From: Enterobacter hormaechei subsp. hoffmannii
GTDB taxonomy: Bacteria > Pseudomonadota > Gammaproteobacteria > Enterobacterales > Enterobacteriaceae
DNA length: 64,000 nt
NCBI RefSeq assembly: GCF_001729745.1
Contig: NZ_CP017186.1
Location: forward strand, 3,782,001 to 3,846,000
Direction of reading: 5' to 3'
A program made the position numbers and the translations under genes. Every line of letters begins with the position of its first letter. Within the stretch, counting starts at the first letter, position 1. Below the pieces are notes generated by a model, which worked only from the letters and a program-made list of their open reading frames with translations, made no database searches and had not been told where the DNA came from. Shown one piece after another: positions 57,433 to 64,000 of the stretch.

Positions 57433-58477
57433 TGTCCTGCTTACATTGCTGCTTTCAGCGCTACCTTTGGAAGATGCGATGGCGCTTAACTGTTATCTGG
57501 GTGGCTCTGGCGGTTCCGTCGAGGAGACAAAAACGATCTCCCCCTTTGCCATACCCAGCAACGCCCAAATTGGCCAAAAAATATGGGAGTCTGATGACAT
57601 TAGGATTCCGGTGACGTGTGACAACAACGTCTCGAGCAATTTTAAGCCGGAAGATGTCTTTGCCTGGGTAAATCCTTATCCTACCGCAACCGATCCCTAT
57701 TATGAGCTGGGCGTCACCTATGAAGGTATAGATTACGATGCTACAGGTCAGCCCAACGGCGTGGATACCCGCCAGTGTCTGGACAACAATAACATCACTA
57801 TTTACACCCCTGCTCAAATCCGCCAGATGGGTTGGGAGAATCGCATTTGCTCTGGTAATCCGGATGATATCCATATTTCGCGCACGTTCGTCGCCCGATT
57901 ACGACTTTTCGTGAGAATAAAGGCTGTGCCGCCGCATGGCTATGTCAGTTCGCTCAGCGATTACATCGTTGTGCAATTTGACGGTAAGGGTGGCGTTAAT
58001 CAGATGGCCGACGCGAAGAACCTGAAGTATCACATCAACGGGCTGCAAAACATTACGGTACTGGATTGCGGGGCGACGTTTAGCATTTACCCTGAGAATC
58101 AGGAGATCGACTTCGGCACCTTCAGTGCGCGCGACATTGTGAATCAGCAGAAGCGTATTCGCACGTTTTCAATTCGAACCACCAAAGTGCAGGATGCCCA
58201 GTGCTCGGACGGATTTAAGATGGACTCGTCATTTTACACAACCGAAACGCTCAGCGCAGACGACACCGCGGTACTGATAGGGAATGGGTTAAAGCTGCGT
58301 ATTCTTAACGGAACGGAGCCTTACACATTCAACCAGTACAAGGAATACGCCGATTTTACGGGCGATATGATGAATCTTGAGCAAAACTACACGGCTGAAC
58401 TTTCGCGGGATGAAGGAAAAGCGATTCAGTCCGGGCCGTTTGAAACCGTGGTACTGTTCAAAATTAACTACCACTAG
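57416..58477 (+). CDS. yqiI: Fimbrial tip adhesin, YqiI-like
   Basis: Large fimbrial protein of 353 residues with signal peptide ([20 protein letters not shown]). The two-domain layout fits a tip adhesin: an N-terminal receptor-binding domain (to about residue 205, with Cys pairs) and a C-terminal pilin domain starting near [21 protein letters not shown] and ending [11 protein letters not shown]. Receptor unknown. It ends the operon, with a terminator directly after the stop. Confidence 0.88.
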   Translation: MRKLASVLLTLLLSALPLEDAMALNCYLGGSGGSVEETKTISPFAIPSNAQIGQKIWESDDIRIPVTCDNNVSSNFKPEDVFAWVNPYPTATDPYYELGVTYEGIDYDATGQPNGVDTRQCLDNNNITIYTPAQIRQMGWENRICSGNPDDIHISRTFVARLRLFVRIKAVPPHGYVSSLSDYIVVQFDGKGGVNQMADAKNLKYHINGLQNITVLDCGATFSIYPENQEIDFGTFSARDIVNQQKRIRTFSIRTTKVQDAQCSDGFKMDSSFYTTETLSADDTAVLIGNGLKLRILNGTEPYTFNQYKEYADFTGDMMNLEQNYTAELSRDEGKAIQSGPFETVVLFKINYH

Positions 58478-58480
58478 AAA

Positions 58481-58509
58481 CAAAAAAGCCGGGTTTCCCC
58501 GGCTTTTTC
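58481..58509. terminator. Bidirectional terminator between the fimbrial operon and ribB
   Basis: A-run, AGCCGGG, short loop, CCCGGCT, T-run, 3 bases after the adhesin stop and 13 bases past the ribB end on the other strand. Confidence 0.88.
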
Positions 58510-58521
58510 ACATCAGCATGT

Positions 58522-59175
58522 TCAGCTGGCTTTACGCTCATGCGCCCGGCGGTATTCAACCAGATCTTCAATCGTCACCACTGGCATATTGTGCAGACGC
58601 GCAAAGGTGATGCACTCCGGCGCGCGCGCCATGGTGCCATCATCGTTGGTCAGTTCGCACAGCACGCCTGCGGGTTTGAAGCCAGCCAGCGTCACCAGAT
58701 CGATGGTCGCTTCGGTATGACCACCACGGGTCAGCACGCCGCCCGGCTGCGCGCGCAGCGGGAAGACATGACCAGGGCGGTGCAGATCGGAGGGTTTTGC
58801 ACCATCAGCAATCGCTGCACGCACGGTAGTCAGGCGGTCAGCCGCCGACACCCCGGTGGTGACGCCATGTGCCGCTTCAATGGTCACGGTGAAGCCGGTA
58901 CCAAAGGCGCTTGTGTTGTTTTCAACCATCATCGGCAGATCAAGCTGCTGGCGACGGTCTTCGGTGATGCACAGGCATACGATGCCGCTACCGTGACGGA
59001 TGGTCAGCGCCATCTGCTCAACGGTCATGTTCTCGGCGGCAAAAATCATGTCGCCTTCGTTTTCACGGTTTTCATCGTCAAGCACCATCACACCGCGGCC
59101 TTCGCGCAGTGCATCCAGTGCATGTTCAACACGTTGAGTTGAAGTGCCAAAAGAGGAAAGTAGCGTCTGATTCAT
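58522..59175 (-). CDS. ribB: RibB, 3,4-dihydroxy-2-butanone 4-phosphate synthase
   Basis: Riboflavin-pathway enzyme of 217 residues (E. coli length) converting ribulose 5-phosphate to dihydroxybutanone phosphate and formate. Metal- and substrate-binding motifs are [16 protein letters not shown] near residues 33-48, [10 protein letters not shown] and GHTEATIDL. The 5' leader carries an FMN riboswitch (59281-59427), so FMN represses expression. It converges with the fimbrial operon and is divergent from ubiK. Confidence 0.98.
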   Translation of the reverse strand: MNQTLLSSFGTSTQRVEHALDALREGRGVMVLDDENRENEGDMIFAAENMTVEQMALTIRHGSGIVCLCITEDRRQQLDLPMMVENNTSAFGTGFTVTIEAAHGVTTGVSAADRLTTVRAAIADGAKPSDLHRPGHVFPLRAQPGGVLTRGGHTEATIDLVTLAGFKPAGVLCELTNDDGTMARAPECITFARLHNMPVVTIEDLVEYRRAHERKAS

Positions 59176-59243
59176 GGTAAAAAAACCTCATTAACTTTAT
59201 GGTTACCAGAATCAGGGCAGTCTTAGGAGCGCCGTACAAGCGG

Positions 59244-59273
59244 CAAAAAAATAACGTGAGCGGGCCTTGCCCG
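59244..59273 (-). terminator. Terminator-like expression platform in the ribB leader
   Basis: On the minus strand CGGGC, loop AAG, GCCCG (59261-59273) is followed within 8 bases by a run of seven T. This lies between the riboswitch and ribB. The spacing is looser than a classic terminator, so its role in FMN control is a suggestion. Confidence 0.45.
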
Positions 59274-59280
59274 ACTGGAT

Positions 59281-59427
59281 CGTTACTCTCTCCCATCCGG
59301 ACTCTAACCGTCGGCCCCGGAATTACACCGGATCTGCTGACCTTTGAGAATTCACCCAAAGCGCTCGCGGGCTTTCAGCGTTAAGCTGATTTACCGCCGG
59401 TGGGGAATTTCGCCCCGCCCTGAGAAT
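59281..59427 (-). ncRNA. FMN riboswitch (RFN element) of ribB
   Basis: On the minus strand the conserved RFN blocks appear in order: CTCAGGGCGGGGCGAAATTC, CCCACCGGCGGTAAA, AGCCCGCGAGCG, CAGATCCGGTGTAATTCCGG, GGCCGACGGTTAGAGTCCGG and ATGGGAGAGAGTAACG. It is nearly the same as the E. coli ribB leader (sroG). Binds FMN and represses ribB. Confidence 0.97.
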
Positions 59428-59551
59428 AAGCGAGATAACTATAACGCTATTGATTACCCTGGGCAATGCATAAGCTTCAAACAATTTTGTTTAACCCGCG
59501 GCATGACGCGCTACAATAGGCACTAACACCTTTTCATCAAGGGAAACGACA

Positions 59552-59848
59552 ATGATTGACCCAAAAAAAATTGAGCAGATCGCGCGTCAGGTTCATGAGT
59601 CCATGCCGAAAGGTATTCGTGAGTTTGGTGATGACGTTGAGAAGAAAATTCGCCAGACGTTGCAGGCACAGTTGGTTCGCCTTGATTTAGTCAGCCGCGA
59701 AGAGTTTGACGTGCAGACGCAGGTGCTGCTGCGCACCCGCGAGAAGCTGGCGCTGCTGGAACAGCGTCTGAGCGAGCTGGAGAGCCGCAATGCGCCGGAA
59801 GAGGTGAAGCCAGCGCCAGCTATTCCACCGGTGGATGACCAGGCATAG
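59552..59848 (+). CDS. ubiK: UbiK (YqiC), ubiquinone biosynthesis accessory factor
   Basis: Small coiled-coil BMFP-family protein of 98 residues that assists the Ubi complex (binds UbiJ and lipids) in aerobic ubiquinone synthesis; needed for Salmonella virulence. The first 75 residues are nearly those of E. coli UbiK ([20 protein letters not shown]; the coiled coil [15 protein letters not shown]). The Pro/Ala-rich tail is variable. A TACAAT box (59512-59517) with TTGTTT 19 bases upstream may be its promoter. It is divergent from ribB. Confidence 0.96.
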   Translation: MIDPKKIEQIARQVHESMPKGIREFGDDVEKKIRQTLQAQLVRLDLVSREEFDVQTQVLLRTREKLALLEQRLSELESRNAPEEVKPAPAIPPVDDQA

Positions 59849-59861
59849 TGCGGTCTGTTGT

Positions 59862-59933
59862 GCCCGGTGACGGCTACGCCTTACCGGGCCTACATGAACG
59901 CGTAGGTCGGGTAAGGCGCAGCCGCCACCCGAC
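59862..59933. repeat. BIME: two REP elements between ubiK and hldE
   Basis: GCCCGGTGACGGCTACGCC...CCGGGCCTAC and GTAGGTCGGGTAAGGCG...CCACCCGAC, inverted pair, in the gap between converging genes. Confidence 0.88.
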
Positions 59934-59935
59934 AT

Positions 59936-59964
59936 AAAAAAACGGGCCAACTGGCCCGTTTTTT
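59936..59964. terminator. Bidirectional terminator between ubiK and hldE
   Basis: A-run, AACGGGCCA, loop AC, TGGCCCGTT, T-run; perfect 9-bp stem that overlaps the first bases of the hldE stop codon. Confidence 0.87.
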
Positions 59965-61393
59965 ACTGACTGTCTTTCTGGATCTTCTTAATGATGTTGG
60001 TGGTTGAACACCCGTCCTCAAAGTTGAGCACCATCACTTCACCGCCATTCGCCCAGACCTCTTCGCTACCTGCGATTTGCTCTGGTTTGTAATCACCGCC
60101 CTTCACCAGCAGGTCAGGCAGAATTCCGGCAATCAGGCGCTGCGGAGTGTCTTCTTCAAATGAGACCACCCAGTCCACCGCTTCCAGCGCGCCGAGCACT
60201 ATCATGCGCTGCTCCAGCGGGTTCACCGGACGCGTTTCACCCTTCAGTCGTTTGGTTGAGGCATCGCTGTTGACCGCCACAATCAGGCGGTCGCCCAGCT
60301 TGCGCGCATTCGCCAGATACGAGACATGACCCGCATGCAGGATGTCGAACACGCCGTTCGTCATCACCACTTTTTCACCGCGTTTGCGCGCGGCGGCAAC
60401 GGCCACTTTCAGCTCGTCTTCGGTCATGACGCCAAAGCCGGTATCCGCACGCCCACGCACCGCATTTTCCAGCTCGATTGGCGAAACGGTGGAGGTTCCG
60501 AGTTTACCGACGACCACGCCCGCCGCGGCGTTCGCGAAGTAGCACGCTTCTTCCAGGGAGTTCCCCGCCGCCAGCGTCGCTGCCAGCACGCCGATCACCG
60601 TATCACCGGCACCGGTCACGTCGTACACTTCCTGCGCCTGAGTTGGCATATGCAGCGGCGCCTTGCCCGGTTGCAGCAGCGTCATGCCCTGTTCGGAACG
60701 GGTCACCAGCAGCGCAGACAGCTCGAAATCAGCGATGATTTTCATGCCGCGCTCAACCAGCTCTTCTTCAGTTTTGCACTTGCCCGCCACCGCTTCGAAC
60801 TCAGAGAGGTTGGGCGTCAGCAGGGTTGCGCCGCGATAGCGCTCGAAATCGGTGCCTTTCGGGTCGATCAGCACCGGAACGCTGGCTTTGCGCGCCAGCT
60901 GGATCATGGTCTGCACGCTCGCCAGCGCACCTTTGGCATAATCAGACAGCACCAGCGCGCCGATATTACCCAGCGCCTGGCTAATACGCTCGTGTAGCGG
61001 CTCAGGATCAACGCCTTCGAATCCTTCTTCGAAATCGAGGCGGATCAGCTGCTGGTTACGCGACAGGACGCGAAGCTTGGTGATGGTTGGGTGGGTCGGA
61101 ACAGAAACGAAGTCGCACTTCACGTTCACGTCCGCCAGCGACTGACTCAGGGCACGCGCCGCATCGTCAATGCCGGTCAGGCCCACCAGACGCGAATGCG
61201 CGCCCAGCGAGGCTATGTTCATCGCCACGTTTGCCGCGCCGCCTGGACGCTCTTCAATGGTGTCGACCTTAACTACCGGCACCGGCGCTTCCGGAGAGAT
61301 ACGGCTGGTCGGCCCATACCAGTAGCGATCCAGCATCACATCACCGACAACCATAACTCCAGCACGTTCAAACTCTGGCAGTGTTACTTTCAT
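59963..61393 (-). CDS. hldE: HldE, bifunctional heptose 7-phosphate kinase / heptose 1-phosphate adenylyltransferase
   Basis: Cytoplasmic enzyme of ADP-L-glycero-D-manno-heptose synthesis for the lipopolysaccharide inner core, 476 residues (477 in E. coli). The N-terminal ribokinase-like kinase has the [11 protein letters not shown] motif and the catalytic [12 protein letters not shown]. The C-terminal nucleotidyltransferase has [16 protein letters not shown] (HxGH) and a later ATP-binding motif. It follows glnE by 40 bp in the same direction, as in E. coli. Confidence 0.98.
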   Translation of the reverse strand: MKVTLPEFERAGVMVVGDVMLDRYWYGPTSRISPEAPVPVVKVDTIEERPGGAANVAMNIASLGAHSRLVGLTGIDDAARALSQSLADVNVKCDFVSVPTHPTITKLRVLSRNQQLIRLDFEEGFEGVDPEPLHERISQALGNIGALVLSDYAKGALASVQTMIQLARKASVPVLIDPKGTDFERYRGATLLTPNLSEFEAVAGKCKTEEELVERGMKIIADFELSALLVTRSEQGMTLLQPGKAPLHMPTQAQEVYDVTGAGDTVIGVLAATLAAGNSLEEACYFANAAAGVVVGKLGTSTVSPIELENAVRGRADTGFGVMTEDELKVAVAAARKRGEKVVMTNGVFDILHAGHVSYLANARKLGDRLIVAVNSDASTKRLKGETRPVNPLEQRMIVLGALEAVDWVVSFEEDTPQRLIAGILPDLLVKGGDYKPEQIAGSEEVWANGGEVMVLNFEDGCSTTNIIKKIQKDSQ

Positions 61394-61433
61394 TCCTGAC
61401 TCCAGAAAGATTCACAATTTGCGCGCGATAATA

Positions 61434-64000
61434 TCACACTTGTTTTGTTACGCACGGTTCCACCAGCCACTTCTGCCAGCTTGTGGTCACCTGCGCGCGT
61501 TCATCGGTGAAACAGTCCAGCGCCACATGGCCCGGCTGTTCCTGTAAGGCCAGATGGTGCAACTCATCACGCAGCGTGGTGTAGGCGCGGGTTAATGCCT
61601 GCGCCTCCTGCTCATCCATAATGTCGTTCTGCGCCAGCAGTTCCAGTATGCGCACGTTATCCGACCAGCGGGTCAGCTTCGGCTTATCGTGCGCGTGCAG
61701 CAGCACCAGGTACTGAGTGATAAACTCGATATCGGTAATGCCGCCTTCATCGGCTTTAATATCAAAGCGATCGCGATGTTTGTTGCCAAGGTGCGCGCGC
61801 ATCTTCTCCCGCATTTCCCGCACTTCGGTTTGCAGCGTACTGCCCTCGCGCGGGGTCGTCATGACCGCCTTGCGGATCGCATCGAACTGCGTTTTGAGCT
61901 GCGGATCGCCGTATACCACGCGGGCGCGCACCAGCGCCTGATGCTCCCACGTCCAGGCTTCGTTCTTCTGATAGTCGGCGAAAGCCTCCGTCGAGGTGAC
62001 CAGCATGCCTGCCGCGCCGGACGGGCGCAGACGCGCATCCACTTCATACAGAATGCCGGATGAGGTGCGAGTGCTGAACAGGTGCATGATGCGCTGGGCC
62101 AGGCGCAGGTAGAACTGCCGCCCGTCGATTTCACGCTCACCGTCGGTCATCACGTCAACCGGACAGTCGTGGAGGAAAATCAGATCCAGATCGGAGCTGT
62201 AGCCCAGCTCCCAGCCGCCCAGCTTGCCGTAACCCACCACCGCAAAACCGCGGCCTTCACGGTCAGCAAGGTGCTTCGGCTGCCCGTAGCGGGCCACCAT
62301 CTGCACCCACGCCTGGTGGACCACCGCGTCGATGATCGCTTCCGCCAGCCAGGTTAAGTGATCGCTCACTTTCATTACCGGCAGGGTACCGGCGATATCT
62401 GCCGCCGCCACGCGCAACATCTGTGCCTGCTTAAACTGACGCAGCGCCTCAAGCTGTTGCTCTTCGTCCTCTTCCGGCACGCGCAGCAGATACTGACGCA
62501 GCTCGTCGCGGTAAGCATCCGTCGCCGTCGGCTGATAGAGCGTATTCGGGTCGAGCAGTTCGTCGAGCAGCAGCGGATAACGCGCCAGCTTGTTCGCCAC
62601 CATCGGGGAGGCGGCGCAAAGGGAAATCAGATGCTTCAGCGCGCCGGGAAACTCACTTAACAGTTCAAGGTAGGTGGTACGCGTGACGATCCCGCTCAGG
62701 AGCGGCATCATGCGCGACAGCGGCACCGGCGCATCCTCGCGGGAGCAGACATCGCTCAGCAGATGCGGCATCAGATGATCCAGCACCTGCCGACCGCGCG
62801 GGCCAATGGCGCGTTTGTTCAGTTCGAGACGGAAATCAGCAATCAACGCCACCACGCGATGGCGGGCATCGTCGCTTAAGTGCGCCAGCACCGGCGTGGT
62901 GTCATCTTCCTGAAGCGCGTCCTGCCACAGTTCGCGCCAGTGCTCGGAGAGCGCATCGTCCTGCGATTCACTTTCGTCGTCGCCGATCAGATCGTTAAAG
63001 ATGCGGCGCACGCCCGCCATATGCGCTTCCAGCCGTTCCGTCAGCGCTGCCCAGTCATCCACCCGCATCCCCCAGGCCAGACGTGCCCGGTTCAGCTCAT
63101 CGCCCGGTAACGTCTGGGTCTGTTCGTCGTTGATACTTTGCAGCAGATTTTCCAGACGACGCAGGAAGAGATAAGCGTCACGCAGCGTTTGCGCGTCGCC
63201 TTCCGGCAGCAGATGCAGCTGATCGATAGCGCTGAGCGTCGGCAACAGCGAGCGGGATTGCAGAGAAGGTTCGCGCCCGCCGCGTATCAGCTGGAAGACC
63301 TGGACGATAAATTCGATCTCACGAATACCGCCCGCGCCGAGCTTGATGTTGTCCTTCAGGCCACGGCGACGCACCTCGCGGGCAATCATCCCTTTCATAT
63401 TTCGCAGGGACTGGATCACGCTAAAGTCGATGTAGCGGCGGAACACGAACGGGCGCAGCATGGCGCGCAGCTCGTTGGCGTAGGCATCGTCGCTGTCGCC
63501 CATGATCCGCGCTTTGACCATCGCGTAACGCTCCCAGTCGCGCCCCTGCTCCTGGTAATAATCTTCCAGCGCGGCAAAGCTCAGCACCAGTGGCCCGCTG
63601 TCGCCAAACGGACGCAGACGCATGTCCACGCGGTAGACAAAACCATCCTGGGTGGGCTGATCCAGCGCCTTAATCAGCCGCTGGCCGAGGCGGGTAAAGA
63701 ACTGGGCGTTGTCCAGCTCGCGACGACCGCCGCGCGTGGTGCCGTTCTCCGGCCAGGCAAAAATCAGGTCGATGTCTGAGGAAAAATTGAGCTCGCAGCC
63801 GCCCAGCTTGCCCATCCCCAGAATCAACAGCGGTTGCGGAACCCCGTCTTCGCTGCACGGCGTGCCCCACTCTTTACAGCAGGCGGCGTAGAGCCAGTCC
63901 CGCGCGGCGACGATCAGCGTCTGCGCCAGCTCGCTCAACTGCTGCAAGGTGCTCTCTTCACTCACCAGCTCCAGCGCCTGCGCCCAGGCAATGCGTACCA
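61434..64000 (-). CDS. glnE: GlnE, glutamine synthetase adenylyltransferase/adenylyl-removing enzyme (5' end outside window)
   Basis: Bifunctional regulator that adenylylates or de-adenylylates glutamine synthetase in response to PII and glutamine. The frame is open to the right edge; about 855 of about 946 residues are present and the first 90 or so lie beyond it. The GTG at 63965 is not the true start, because the residues upstream ([11 protein letters not shown]) match E. coli. Both nucleotidyltransferase domains are visible: GMGKLGG...SSDIDLIF (adenylyl-removing half) and [20 protein letters not shown] (adenylylating half). A Cys follows the first GMGKLGG where E. coli has Gly. The C-terminus ends in VEPCVTKQV, a few residues longer than in E. 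coli. Confidence 0.97.
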   Translation of the reverse strand, partial: VRIAWAQALELVSEESTLQQLSELAQTLIVAARDWLYAACCKEWGTPCSEDGVPQPLLILGMGKLGGCELNFSSDIDLIFAWPENGTTRGGRRELDNAQFFTRLGQRLIKALDQPTQDGFVYRVDMRLRPFGDSGPLVLSFAALEDYYQEQGRDWERYAMVKARIMGDSDDAYANELRAMLRPFVFRRYIDFSVIQSLRNMKGMIAREVRRRGLKDNIKLGAGGIREIEFIVQVFQLIRGGREPSLQSRSLLPTLSAIDQLHLLPEGDAQTLRDAYLFLRRLENLLQSINDEQTQTLPGDELNRARLAWGMRVDDWAALTERLEAHMAGVRRIFNDLIGDDESESQDDALSEHWRELWQDALQEDDTTPVLAHLSDDARHRVVALIADFRLELNKRAIGPRGRQVLDHLMPHLLSDVCSREDAPVPLSRMMPLLSGIVTRTTYLELLSEFPGALKHLISLCAASPMVANKLARYPLLLDELLDPNTLYQPTATDAYRDELRQYLLRVPEEDEEQQLEALRQFKQAQMLRVAAADIAGTLPVMKVSDHLTWLAEAIIDAVVHQAWVQMVARYGQPKHLADREGRGFAVVGYGKLGGWELGYSSDLDLIFLHDCPVDVMTDGEREIDGRQFYLRLAQRIMHLFSTRTSSGILYEVDARLRPSGAAGMLVTSTEAFADYQKNEAWTWEHQALVRARVVYGDPQLKTQFDAIRKAVMTTPREGSTLQTEVREMREKMRAHLGNKHRDRFDIKADEGGITDIEFITQYLVLLHAHDKPKLTRWSDNVRILELLAQNDIMDEQEAQALTRAYTTLRDELHHLALQEQPGHVALDCFTDERAQVTTSWQKWLVEPCVTKQV

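Overview
The window is chromosomal DNA of a member of the Enterobacteriaceae, most likely Enterobacter or a close relative (Lelliottia, Leclercia). Nearly every core protein resembles its Escherichia coli counterpart closely in length and sequence, and the gene order follows the E. coli gss to glnE part of the chromosome. That backbone is interrupted by Enterobacter-type accessory blocks. No rRNA, tRNA, CRISPR array, transposase or integrase gene was found. Both window edges cut genes: pgaC at the left and glnE at the right.

Layout. 1-1.7 kb: end of the poly-beta-1,6-GlcNAc biofilm operon (pgaC, pgaD). 1.7-9.2 kb: gss and yghU (glutathione and spermidine thiol chemistry), an orphan FucR-like regulator, a chemotaxis receptor with a FliA-type promoter, yghX and gpr. 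9.2-11.3 kb: yqhA and a divergent cluster of three unrecognised small genes. 11.3-22.6 kb: exbBD (TonB energising, Fur box), metC (MetJ operator), yghB, the yqhC/yqhD/dkgA aldehyde-detoxification group, ygiQ, ftsP and plsC. 22.7-28.7 kb: parC, ygiW, the qseBC two-component system and mdaB/ygiN.

28.7-42.9 kb is an accessory block sitting where E. coli has ygiN next to parE. It holds a BON-LysM (Kbp-like) protein, a GGCT-fold-like protein, a uronic-acid oligosaccharide cluster (GH88 hydrolase, sugar/H+ symporter, DUF2264 protein, AraC regulator), one copy of a 442-bp structured repeat, and a siderophore uptake locus. That locus is an ABC transporter with a MurR/RpiR regulator as last gene, divergent from a TonB-dependent receptor, with Fur-like boxes between. 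42.9-53.3 kb: parE-yqiA-cpdA-yqiB-nudF, tolC with a marbox, the second copy of the repeat, ygiB-ygiC, ygiD and zupT. 53.5-58.5 kb: a complete chaperone-usher fimbrial operon (ygiL-yqiGHI type). 58.5-64 kb: ribB with its FMN riboswitch, ubiK, hldE and glnE.

Iron themes connect several loci: exbBD energises TonB-dependent receptors such as the one at 40.7 kb, and both loci carry Fur-like boxes. Envelope and stress themes (tolC, ygiW, qseBC, mdaB, yqhD/dkgA, gss) dominate the core. Intergenic space is rich in REP/BIME elements and in a second family of GC-rich palindromes (CCCTCACCCTAACCCTCTCC type). Two copies of that second family are embedded in or flank a 442-bp direct repeat (35244-35685 and 49143-49584; three differences by eye) that can fold into a branched structure. 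This repeat and the three-gene cluster at 9.8-11.2 kb are the best candidates for something undescribed.
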